64,000 nt of DNA, taken from JACKDX01 sp964640175 (GTDB lineage Bacteria > Myxococcota_A > Polyangia > Polyangiales > GCA-016699535). Below are positions 9,001 to 16,409 of the stretch, in pieces; position 1 is the stretch's first letter; each line of letters starts with the position of its first letter. The position numbers were made by a program, and so were the translations under genes. The stretch lies in contig CAZXFW010000009.1 of NCBI GenBank assembly GCA_964640175.1, positions 47,739-111,738 on the forward strand. Reading direction: 5' to 3'. The notes under the pieces are model-generated. The model did no database searches. It saw only the letters and a list, made by a program, of their open reading frames with translations, and had not been told where the DNA came from.

Positions 9001-10654
9001 TGGACAGCTTCCGGGGCCCAAAGTCGATGAACGGATTGCAAAGGTTCGACATGCTACCCCCGGCGTGACCCTTATTTCGCCTCCGCCTCATCACGATATC
9101 TATTCGATCGAGGATCTTGCTCAACTGATTTACGATCTACAAAGCGCCAATCCTCACGCACGCATCAGTGTGAAGTTGGTTAGCGAGGTGGGAGTGGGCA
9201 CTGTTGCTGCGGGTGTTGCCAAAGCCCATGCCGGTGTGGTCGTCATTGCGGGTGATTCCGGGGGGACAGGTGCGGCACCCGTTTCGAGCATCAAGCATGC
9301 AGGTTTGCCTTGGGAGCTGGGATTGTCTGAAACTCAACAGGTCTTGGTAGAAAACCAACTGCGAGGGCGCATCCGCGTGCAAGTGGATGGCGGTCTTCGT
9401 ACCGGGCGTGATGTCGTCATTGCAGCGCTCTTGGGAGCCGAGGAGTTCGGTGTAGCGACGGCTGCTTTGATCGTCGAAGGTTGCATCATGCTTCGCAAAT
9501 GCCATTTGAATACGTGTTCGGTCGGCATTGCCACACAAGATGAGGCTCTTCAAGCTCGCTTTGCAGGCAAGCCTGAGCATGTCGTTAATTTCTTTTATTT
9601 GCTTGCTGAACAGGTTCGTCACTACATGGCAAAGCTTGGCTTTCGCAAAGTCGATGACATGGTGGGCCAAGTTCAATGCTTACGGCAGCGTGCATCTGGT
9701 TCCAATCGTAAAGCTTCCATGTTGGACCTTTCCAGTATACTGGCGCCGCCGGATGCTCCCCTAGATTGGCCGCGTACGTGCTTACAGCCCGAGCCTTGGG
9801 ATCTTAGCGATCACCTTGACCATAAGATGATTGCTGCGGCCGAAGAAGCATTGCAAGGCAGAGGACAATGCAGCCTTGAGCTGCCGATCGACAACACAAA
9901 GCGAGCGGTGGGCACGTTGCTGAGTGGTCGGATTGCGGAGCTACATGGTGAAAGTGGGCTGTGCGATGATACGATCCATGTGCGTTTGGAGGGATCAGCA
10001 GGGCAAAGTTTGGGAGCGTTTCTAAGTAAGGGCGTGACACTTGAGCTTCTTGGTGATGCAAATGACTATGTGGGGAAGGGATTGTCGGGCGGGAGAATTG
10101 TCGTTCGCCCTCCTTATGGCAGTCGTTTGGTAGCCGAAGACAATGTTATCATTGGGAACACCGTCTTGTACGGAGCTACCTCAGGCGAGTTGTTTGCCTC
10201 TGGCATTGCTGGCGAACGTTTTGCAGTCCGCAACAGTGGCGCACGTGCAGTTGTCGAGGGCGTAGGCGATCATGGGTGTGAGTACATGACTGGAGGCGTC
10301 GTGGTGATCTTAGGAAGCACCGGGTTGAATTTTGCGGCAGGCATGAGTGGTGGCACGGCCTATGTGCTCGATGTGGAACAACAACTTCCTAATCGTTGTA
10401 ATCTATCGATGGTCGGGCTTGAGAATCTCGTCGACGAATCAGATGTTTGGTTGGTACATGAGCTCATCAAAGACCATCAACGCTGGACGAACAGCGCAGT
10501 GGCCAGTCGTGTGCTGGAGCATTGGGAAGTCATGGTAGCAAAATTCGTAAAGGTCATGCCGCATGAATATCGACGTGCGTTGCAGGCCCAACGAGCGCCC
10601 ACGCGTCCTATGACCACAGGACCTCGGTTGCAGGTCTTGAGTGGTGGGCAATGA
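6071..10654 (+). CDS. gltB: Glutamate synthase (NADPH) large subunit
   Basis: This is the large subunit of glutamate synthase, which transfers the amide nitrogen of glutamine to 2-oxoglutarate to give two glutamate. It is a cytoplasmic enzyme central to ammonia assimilation. The start is GTG. A 13-residue propeptide precedes Cys14, the expected catalytic N-terminal cysteine of the class II amidotransferase domain (ACGIGFVA). The central domain is followed by the FMN-binding synthase domain at about 880-1250 (GAMSFGSIS, GGDSGGTGA-like AGDSGGTGAAP). The 3Fe-4S cluster cysteines are Cys1138, Cys1144 and Cys1149 (CIMLRKCHLNTC). The last domain has the GxGxG beta-helix pattern (GLSGGRIVVRPP). At 1527 residues it is full length. 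gltD follows six bases downstream. Confidence 0.97.
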   Translation: MPRKVSSSIAHDACGIGFVAHIRGHKSRSIVEDGLEVLRRLSHRAACGADPDTGDGAGILVQLPHRFYKRKGLELGFDMPRRRRYGIGQVFLPQDRAEREACERIVNEVIEEQGQRVLGWRDVPIDTKHVGRIASHTLPCFRQVYIARRRIPPSAFERKLYVIRKLIENRVKRESPDSEHKFHIASMSAETIVYKGLLLPKQLPFFYEDLQQDDMVSAIALVHSRFSTNTFPTWDLAQPLRFIAHNGEINTVRGNRHWMAARRGLLQSARFGNSLERLFPIVHAEGSDSAQFDNVLELLCLGGRSLPHSIMMMIPEAWENNPQMDPERRDFYRYSASLMEPWDGPAAIAFTDGIRVGATLDRNGLRPARYLITDDERVILASESGVTDVPPEHVVQKGRLRPGCMFVVDTEEGRLIGDVEVKKDITGRWPYGRWLERNEFHIDHASMQLVEPSREDQAFSSIPPIFAPRSISGQELRRLQRAFGYTDEDTRMILQSMAETGKELVGAMGTDTPLAVLSERAPNLFNYFHQLFAQVTNPPIDPIRESLVMSLRTSIGPAGNPFEETPEQCHRLVLESPILRNDQLASILNIHEGVFETKRLSLCFALEDGDKGLERAVQRLMKQAAEAIDEGYNIVVLSDRGVDSELVAIPVLLAVSAVHQHLIREGTRMQTGLVVETAEAREVHDFALLFGFGAAAVNPYLAFDSIEELVRDGYVTGSSESAQKNYIKAIHEGLLKVMSKMGISTLQSYRGAQIFEAVGLEHSLVDTYFADTPSRLQGVDMDILGQEALERHQRGFGKDAEDVDDLPIGGNYQWRRQGELHKWTPATVAKLQAAASANDPALFDEYSQLVDDEDKALVTLRGLLEISPGDRVPVPLDEVEPASDIVKRFVTGAMSFGSISAEAHETLAIAMNRIGARSNSGEGGEESRRYLVDANGDSRMSAIKQVASGRFGVTAHYLVNAKDLQIKIAQGAKPGEGGQLPGPKVDERIAKVRHATPGVTLISPPPHHDIYSIEDLAQLIYDLQSANPHARISVKLVSEVGVGTVAAGVAKAHAGVVVIAGDSGGTGAAPVSSIKHAGLPWELGLSETQQVLVENQLRGRIRVQVDGGLRTGRDVVIAALLGAEEFGVATAALIVEGCIMLRKCHLNTCSVGIATQDEALQARFAGKPEHVVNFFYLLAEQVRHYMAKLGFRKVDDMVGQVQCLRQRASGSNRKASMLDLSSILAPPDAPLDWPRTCLQPEPWDLSDHLDHKMIAAAEEALQGRGQCSLELPIDNTKRAVGTLLSGRIAELHGESGLCDDTIHVRLEGSAGQSLGAFLSKGVTLELLGDANDYVGKGLSGGRIVVRPPYGSRLVAEDNVIIGNTVLYGATSGELFASGIAGERFAVRNSGARAVVEGVGDHGCEYMTGGVVVILGSTGLNFAAGMSGGTAYVLDVEQQLPNRCNLSMVGLENLVDESDVWLVHELIKDHQRWTNSAVASRVLEHWEVMVAKFVKVMPHEYRRALQAQRAPTRPMTTGPRLQVLSGGQ

Positions 10655-10660
10655 GGTTAG

Positions 10661-12124
10661 ATGGGTAAAGTCACTGGGTTTTTGGAGTGGGAAAGAAAAC
10701 TCCCTGAAAAACGCGATCGCAAAAAGCGATTGGGGGATTTTAGTGAGTATTATCTGCCGCAGGACCGTGAGCAGACTCGGCAGCAAGCGGGGCGTTGCAT
10801 GGATTGCGGCATTCCTTTTTGTCATCAAGGATGTCCGTTGGGTAATCATATTCCTGACTGGAATGACCTCGTTTACAACGATCGTTGGCAAGATGCGTAT
10901 CGACGGTTGCTAAAAACCAACAATTTCCCAGAGTTCACCGGAAGGCTGTGTCCTGCTCCCTGTGAAGCCGCTTGCGTGCTTTCCATCAATGCCGATCCCG
11001 TCACCATCGAACAGATGGAAAAAGAAATTATCGAAAAGGCGTTTCAAGAGGGGTGGGTTCAAGCCCAACCGCCCTCTTCGCGCACAGGCAAGAAAGTCGC
11101 CGTTGTTGGCAGTGGGCCTGCTGGTTTAGCTGCGGCAGCGCAACTCAACCATGCGGGACATCGCGTTACACTTTACGAGGCTGCTGACCGCATCGGCGGG
11201 CTTCTTCGCTACGGTATTCCCGAATTCAAAATGGAAAAATGGGTATTGGATCGCAGACTTGCGCTTATGGCGCAAGAAGGAATCGAGTTTGTCACTGGCA
11301 CGAAACTCGGCCACGACATTCTTTGGACTCAGTTGCAGCAAAAATTTGATGCAATCCTGGTAGCCGTTGGTTCGCGCAAGCCACGTGATCTTCACGTGCC
11401 GGGACGCGACCTCAAAGGTGTCTATTTCGCCATGGATTACTTGACGCAACAAAACCGAATGAACGCCGGCGACACGCTAGACGAACAGCACATCAATGCT
11501 GATGGAAAAACCGTTATCATCTTGGGGGGCGGTGATACAGGATCTGATTGTCTTGGAACGGCTTTGAGACAGGGCGCTCACAAAGTGTTTCAACTTGAGC
11601 TGATGCCAAAGCCGCCCAAAACGCGCAGTACGCGCAATCCGTGGCCTCAGTGGCCGTTGATCTTTCGCACCTCTTCCAGCCAGGAAGAAGGAGGCGATCG
11701 CGATTTCGCAGTCTTGACACAAGCACTGAGTGGTGAAGGTGGGCGGCTTCAGAAGCTTCATGCAAAACGCATCACGCTTTCGACGCGTGACGGTAACCCG
11801 AGCATCGAGCCCATGGAGGGCAGCGATTTTGAAATTGGTGTCGATCTTTTGTTGCTTGCCATGGGTTTTGTGGGACCTGATGCAAGCTCACTTAGTGCAG
11901 AGCTCGGTGTGATGCTTGATGCGAGAGGGAATGTGCAAACGGATGGGTCCTATGCCACCAATGTGCCAGGTGTGTTTTGCGCTGGCGATGCGCGCCGCGG
12001 TCAGAGTTTGATCGTGTGGGCCATTAGCGAAGGTCGTGAAGCCGCACGCGCCATAGACTCCTACCTTCGAGCGGATGAAAACTCATGGCTGCCGACTCGA
12101 GGATGCGATGCCCGTTTTGGATAG
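10661..12124 (+). CDS. gltD: Glutamate synthase (NADPH) small subunit
   Basis: This is the electron-input subunit of glutamate synthase. It oxidises NADPH and passes electrons through FAD and iron-sulfur clusters to GltB. The N-terminal region carries the 4Fe-4S cysteines in CMDCGIPFCHQGCP and CPAPCEAAC. The FAD fold follows at about residue 147 (VVGSGPAGLAAAAQL), the NADPH fold at about 285 (ILGGGDTGSDCLG), and the closing flavin motif is FCAGDARRGQSL. At 487 residues it matches the family. The ATG is preceded by GAGG and lies six bases after the gltB stop, so the two genes form one operon with coupled translation. Both are intact. Confidence 0.97.
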   Translation: MGKVTGFLEWERKLPEKRDRKKRLGDFSEYYLPQDREQTRQQAGRCMDCGIPFCHQGCPLGNHIPDWNDLVYNDRWQDAYRRLLKTNNFPEFTGRLCPAPCEAACVLSINADPVTIEQMEKEIIEKAFQEGWVQAQPPSSRTGKKVAVVGSGPAGLAAAAQLNHAGHRVTLYEAADRIGGLLRYGIPEFKMEKWVLDRRLALMAQEGIEFVTGTKLGHDILWTQLQQKFDAILVAVGSRKPRDLHVPGRDLKGVYFAMDYLTQQNRMNAGDTLDEQHINADGKTVIILGGGDTGSDCLGTALRQGAHKVFQLELMPKPPKTRSTRNPWPQWPLIFRTSSSQEEGGDRDFAVLTQALSGEGGRLQKLHAKRITLSTRDGNPSIEPMEGSDFEIGVDLLLLAMGFVGPDASSLSAELGVMLDARGNVQTDGSYATNVPGVFCAGDARRGQSLIVWAISEGREAARAIDSYLRADENSWLPTRGCDARFG

Positions 12125-12177
12125 TAGTCTTATTAGGGGATTCGGCGGCGTTGGGTGCATCGTAAGTGCCTCGCGTG

Positions 12178-12423
12178 TTAGGGCTTGAGCGTGGTGGCAG
12201 GGCCACAGTGAGGGGCGGGGGGAGTATTGATGTCTGCCACGAGCCCAGCCACACACACGGACACACGATTGCCACGCACTACGAATACGCCACCTTGACC
12301 ATTGGCTATAGCTACTGGTGGTGCGGGGGTTGGCGTTTGTGCCTGAGCAAACATCACCGATGCAAGCAATAGCAATATGCTCGTTAGAATAGCTGCCATC
12401 CATGGGGACTTCGTCCAATTCAT
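12178..12423 (-). CDS. Small secreted protein, 81 residues, unknown function
   Basis: The gene is short but well supported. The ATG is preceded by AAGGAGGTG, an essentially perfect Shine-Dalgarno sequence at good spacing. The product has a textbook signal peptide (a basic start, a hydrophobic core around AAILTSILLLLASV, then the cleavage-like FAQAQ). The mature part is about 52 residues, rich in Pro, Ala and Val, with two cysteines (SVCVA and PHCGP) that could form a single disulfide. No family is recognised. It points away from the FG-GAP lipoprotein gene across a 300-base divergent region and converges on gltD. The strong ribosome binding site suggests high expression. Confidence 0.75.
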   Translation of the reverse strand: MNWTKSPWMAAILTSILLLLASVMFAQAQTPTPAPPVAIANGQGGVFVVRGNRVSVCVAGLVADINTPPAPHCGPATTLKP

Positions 12424-12579
12424 GCAACACCTCCTTAAAACAACCTATCTTTTTTTAGGGGAAATCGCCAACACCTATGTGAAAAAAGAAATCGTTGTAG
12501 AGCAGATTGTACAGAAATTAAGGTTGCACCGAGGGTATGTGCATAAGTCAACTAGAAGAAAATCCTGATGAAAGGTTCC

Positions 12580-12598
12580 TTGGCACGATGTTTGCCAA
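12580..12598. promoter_or_regulatory. Inverted repeat TTGGCA-N7-TGCCAA
   Basis: This is a perfect 6+6 dyad with a seven-base spacer, in the middle of the divergent intergenic region. Its size and spacing suit a dimeric transcription factor. The regulator is unknown. Confidence 0.4.
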
Positions 12599-12701
12599 CA
12601 AAGTTGCGAATAGCATCCAGAATCTACCCAAAATACAGCAATAATATTAACCGTGCCTACGTGTATTTCAATGTAGTCTGTATGAGTTGTCCTCGCTTTA
12701 T

Positions 12702-12721
12702 TGCAAGATTTGATGCTTGCA
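12702..12721. promoter_or_regulatory. Inverted repeat TGCAAG-N8-CTTGCA
   Basis: This is a perfect 6+6 dyad with an eight-base spacer. It ends 26 bases before the start of the FG-GAP lipoprotein gene, so it lies in or near that gene's promoter or leader. A regulatory role is inferred. Confidence 0.35.
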
Positions 12722-12747
12722 GTTAAATTAATATATGAAAAGCAGTG

Positions 12748-14925
12748 ATGACACATGCTTCCTTGCGATTGGGGTTTGCGCTAGGTGTGATCGTGCTGGA
12801 AGTGGCATGTGGCCGCATCAATTTTGAAAACATCGCAACACCTCCAGACAGTTCTGTCCAATCTGACGGTTCTGTAGATCCCGATGCAGTCGCGATCAGT
12901 TGTAGTGATAGCATCCATAACGGAAATGAAAGTGATGTAGATTGTGGTGGTGACCTATGCGGCCCCTGTGCAGACAATAGTGGCTGCGAGGAGAATGCTG
13001 ACTGTATGTCTGAAGTGTGCACAGGAAGCATTTGCCAAGCAGCAAGCTGCACGGACAATGTGCATAATCAAGACGAAACAGACATAGATTGTGGTGGGGG
13101 CCTATGTGGACCCTGTGCAGACGGTAGTGACTGCGATGAGAGTGCTGACTGTTTGTCTGAAGTATGCACAGGAAGCATTTGCCAAGCAGCAAGCTGCACG
13201 GACAATGTGCATAATCAAGACGAAACAGACATCGATTGTGGCGGCAATGTATGTGGGAACTGCGGTAACGGCCTGCACTGTAACAGCGGTGCCGATTGTA
13301 TCTCGGGGTTATGTATTAGCGCTGTTTGCGTATCGGCTGGATGTGCTGATGGTATGTTAAATCAAGACGAGACAGACATTGATTGTGGTGGAACGATCTG
13401 CGAGCCATGCGATGTCAATGATACGTGTGATGTTGATAGCGATTGTATTTCAGACAGTTGTACAAGCCATTCGTGTGATCCCATCGATGAGCTTTATGTC
13501 GTGGATTTGAACGGTGACAATGGTTATGCAGCCATTCCTACTGCGACATCGGGTCGCTTCGGCGAAAGTGTGGCCTGTGGAGATTTCAACCATGATGATT
13601 TCGGTGACCCGCTCTTTGGGGCGTCTGTTGAAAATTCTTCCGGCCATCCTAACGCGGGCCGCGTATACATGCAGTTTGGAGAGGCATCATTTTCGGCGAC
13701 CGAAAATTTGATAGCACAGGGTTTCATCTTCAACGGCGGAGACGATGATGGGCGAGCGGGCGATGCCTTGGGAGTGTCCGACGCGAATGGGGATGGTATT
13801 GATGATATTCTCATCCAAGCGCCAAAGCCCCCAAACGATGCAGGTTATCATATTCCAGGGCGTCTGAACTGGTCCTCTATATCCAATCCAATTGATCTTG
13901 GTTCACCAGAAGTGGTTGATGGCACTGTATTTAGAGCCCCCTATAGTTCTGGGCGTTGGGCGCAGTCGATGCGTTCTGCAGGTGATGTTAACAATGATGG
14001 TAGGGAAGATATCGTTATCGGTACATCCACGGCTGGCAATCCCTCTGAATCAGGTCGGGCTTATGTCGTATTCGGTTCGACTAATTTTGAATCCTCTAGC
14101 CCAATTGCAGTCGACAGTCTTAACGGCGCCAATGGATTTACAGTGATTGGGGACAATGGCGATCGTCTAGGGACAACAGTTGGTCCAGCAGGGGATATCA
14201 ATAACGATGGATACGACGATGTGCTGATGGGTGCCATAGAAACATACGCTCCTGTTGGGCATGGCAAAGTTCATTTGATCTTTGGAGGGCCTAGTTTCTC
14301 GGCTATGGTTGATCCAGCGACCTTCAATGGGAGTAATGGTGTGACCTTTGAAGATTCTACCATCCCCAATAACTCAGAGCTTGGTTCAGGGCTTTCTGCG
14401 ACCACTGCGGATATCAATAACGATGGATACGACGATATTCTGATTGGAGCTGATAAGGCTGGACCAAAATCGAATGGTGGCCGGGTCTATCTGGTATTTG
14501 GGAAGGCAACATGGACATCCGGTTCGTTTGATCTTGCCACACTCAACGGTACGAACGGTGTCATTTTCATTGCTGGTAAAACAGAATTATTAGTAGGGCG
14601 AAGTCTCGATTTTGCCGAAGATATTAATGGGGACAACATTGAAGATATTGTAATAGGTGCTCCTCACCTGTCGAATGCATCCCCTGGTAGGGTGTATGTG
14701 GTATACGGTCGGATCAATTGGGGATTTACAACATGGGATCTCGACTTGATCAATGGAACAAACGGGATTGAAATCCTCGCTCCGAATGGTTCAAAGATAG
14801 GAAGTGCTGTAGCTACGTGTGATGTCAACAACGATGGCTATAGTGATATTGTGACCGGTGATTATCGGTTTAACAGTTTTCAAGGCCTTGGTTATGTGAT
14901 CTTTGGCTTTGAACAAACGCCTTAA
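12748..14925 (+). CDS. Surface lipoprotein with four Cys-rich repeats and seven FG-GAP repeats
   Basis: A signal sequence ends in the lipobox-like LEVAC, so this is probably an outer-surface lipoprotein. The start is ATG at 12748, with a GTG one codon earlier also possible. Residues of roughly 50-245 hold four Cys-rich units of about 49 residues, each with the pattern NxDETDIDCGGxxCxxC followed by DCxSxxCxxxxC. This motif family is typical of Myxococcota. The rest is seven FG-GAP repeats, each with a calcium-loop-like DxNxDGxxD (for example DINNDGYDDVLMGA), predicted to close a seven-bladed integrin-alpha-like propeller. Adhesion or matrix binding is inferred. The Cys-rich DNA is nearly identical between neighbouring units, pointing to recent duplication. 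Confidence 0.85.
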   Translation: MTHASLRLGFALGVIVLEVACGRINFENIATPPDSSVQSDGSVDPDAVAISCSDSIHNGNESDVDCGGDLCGPCADNSGCEENADCMSEVCTGSICQAASCTDNVHNQDETDIDCGGGLCGPCADGSDCDESADCLSEVCTGSICQAASCTDNVHNQDETDIDCGGNVCGNCGNGLHCNSGADCISGLCISAVCVSAGCADGMLNQDETDIDCGGTICEPCDVNDTCDVDSDCISDSCTSHSCDPIDELYVVDLNGDNGYAAIPTATSGRFGESVACGDFNHDDFGDPLFGASVENSSGHPNAGRVYMQFGEASFSATENLIAQGFIFNGGDDDGRAGDALGVSDANGDGIDDILIQAPKPPNDAGYHIPGRLNWSSISNPIDLGSPEVVDGTVFRAPYSSGRWAQSMRSAGDVNNDGREDIVIGTSTAGNPSESGRAYVVFGSTNFESSSPIAVDSLNGANGFTVIGDNGDRLGTTVGPAGDINNDGYDDVLMGAIETYAPVGHGKVHLIFGGPSFSAMVDPATFNGSNGVTFEDSTIPNNSELGSGLSATTADINNDGYDDILIGADKAGPKSNGGRVYLVFGKATWTSGSFDLATLNGTNGVIFIAGKTELLVGRSLDFAEDINGDNIEDIVIGAPHLSNASPGRVYVVYGRINWGFTTWDLDLINGTNGIEILAPNGSKIGSAVATCDVNNDGYSDIVTGDYRFNSFQGLGYVIFGFEQTP
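12937..13245 (+). repeat. 147-bp tandem coding repeat within the Cys-rich region
   Basis: The DNA repeats with a period of 147 bases (49 codons). The copy at 12988-13098 matches the one at 13135-13245 with only a handful of differences, including a long stretch identical from ACAGGAAGC onward. Flanking units are diverged. This indicates recent unit duplication or gene conversion inside the lipoprotein gene. Confidence 0.8.
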
Positions 14926-14958
14926 ACTTGGTTTGGAGTTCATCGCGTATTTGACAAA

Positions 14959-16272
14959 TCAAGGCTCAACGATGTTTCCACGGACGGCTGGCACCTCTTC
15001 GAGCCAAGTTTCCGCTGTACCAAAGTCGTGTTCACTGAGTGGTCCGGTTGCATAGGTAATGCCATAGGGTGCTGTCCCTGTATAAGCGTTGACTTGAACC
15101 CAGATGGCATGTTCGACGCCTGGTTTGACTAAAAATAAGTCTGAAGCCATAGGGTCAACTTGGTCAACATGAAATGCGGATATAGTGTTTACTTCGTGTG
15201 CAAGTGCTCCAAACGCGACTTCTTCTTGCGGACTGAGATTGAATACAAGGAGATCGAGAGACATTTCGTCAGACGAGTCATCATCATCAGTTGGTATATG
15301 AATTGTGTTGGGGCGCATGGTATAGGCTAACTGGCCATTAGCGTCATGTTCTGCGCATATAAAAACGGCAACAGCTAAGGATTCAAATTCTATGTTTTTA
15401 TAGTCATCTACGTTTGTGTTAATCATGGCAAAGTCTTCTGTGGGAAGGCCGTGCAAAATGTCCTTACAAGATTCACCATGTTGACGTTTCTGTTCGCGAT
15501 CAGAAGCAAGCAGGTTCCATGGAACCATCATTTTGCGCGATAGCTCATAGATGAAAGGAGAGTTTGTTGTTCCAATGGCAGCAAGGGATATATCCTCGCG
15601 TGCATCTAGAGGCCAAGGCGTGAGGTGGTCAAGGCAGCTCCATGAAACCCATCCATCAGGGTTTACCTCGCCCCACTCATTTTCAATGGCGATGTTTGCG
15701 TAACCTAGATAGTCGAGTGTTTGGTTAGCGATAGAGGGAATAACGGGGTTTGCGGCATCTGAGAATAAAAACACGCGATCGTTACTTTGATCGAACCACC
15801 CAGTTGGCTGCAGCCTCTGTGTTGGACCATTCTCTAAAGAGAACAGGGGACAGCTTGCGCGCGAGAAAGTAATATAATCTGGGCCTTGGGGCACTCCAGA
15901 AGTCATTTTTGGCTGTTGCGGAACTACGATGTATTCAGGTGGATCAAGCGACACCTGTAGACGATGTTGCTTCGTGTTTTCCAGGGTTACGGTGTCATGT
16001 CCATACACCGAAAAAAAAGCATGTGATGCTTTCTGAAAGCGATCTGAAGTTTGGATAAGCATGCCTCGTTGATGATCCAAGCGATAAACAGGTGCATCAA
16101 GAGGCCCGGCCATCGAAGCTATCTGCGGGAGTAATCCTGGTGCAGATTGGGATGTAGTGTTTTTGCTTGTTCGAGGGTGTTGACCAGTGCATGCGGGCGC
16201 AAGCAAAAAGAGTATCAGAAAACCCACTGAATTAGGGCATTTAAAGATATGGCGCACCTGGAGATATGGCAT
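14959..16272 (-). CDS. Predicted lipoprotein of unknown function
   Basis: The product is about 437 residues when started at the ATG at 16272. A TTG six codons earlier is possible, and neither has a clear ribosome binding site. An N-terminal hydrophobic stretch ends in the lipobox LLAPAC, so the protein is probably lipid-anchored. The body is mixed alpha/beta-like sequence with scattered cysteines. It has an acidic run (DDDDSSDE) near residue 330 and aromatic-rich stretches such as DGWVSWSCLDHL. I recognise no family. It converges on the FG-GAP lipoprotein gene with 33 bases between the stops and stands apart from the SulP gene upstream by about 140 bases, so it is likely a single-gene unit. 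Confidence 0.75.
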   Translation of the reverse strand: MPYLQVRHIFKCPNSVGFLILFLLAPACTGQHPRTSKNTTSQSAPGLLPQIASMAGPLDAPVYRLDHQRGMLIQTSDRFQKASHAFFSVYGHDTVTLENTKQHRLQVSLDPPEYIVVPQQPKMTSGVPQGPDYITFSRASCPLFSLENGPTQRLQPTGWFDQSNDRVFLFSDAANPVIPSIANQTLDYLGYANIAIENEWGEVNPDGWVSWSCLDHLTPWPLDAREDISLAAIGTTNSPFIYELSRKMMVPWNLLASDREQKRQHGESCKDILHGLPTEDFAMINTNVDDYKNIEFESLAVAVFICAEHDANGQLAYTMRPNTIHIPTDDDDSSDEMSLDLLVFNLSPQEEVAFGALAHEVNTISAFHVDQVDPMASDLFLVKPGVEHAIWVQVNAYTGTAPYGITYATGPLSEHDFGTAETWLEEVPAVRGNIVEP

Positions 16273-16409
16273 ACTTTGTTGAAGATGCAAGTAAGGTAGA
16301 CAAAGTGCTACGGTGTTCTACGGGGCTTCGCTATCAAAAGCTCATGGATGCGACATGTGTTGTGGAATGTGTTTGGCCCCGAGTGTGATGGCAACCGATC
16401 TCTGTATAG

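Larger units (their letters stand above)
12437..12744. other. Divergent intergenic region, 308 bases, no gene seen
   Basis: The region separates the small secreted protein gene (leftward) from the FG-GAP lipoprotein gene (rightward). It is AT-richer than its surroundings. Short open frames here lack coding character. Two perfect inverted repeats, at 12580-12598 and 12702-12721, are the only structures noticed. No convincing full promoter was identified. Confidence 0.5.

Noticed and set aside
12377..12568. A 63-codon rightward frame across the start of the small secreted protein gene
   Set aside because: It lies antisense to that gene and its strong ribosome binding site, has no ribosome binding site of its own, and its composition is not protein-like.
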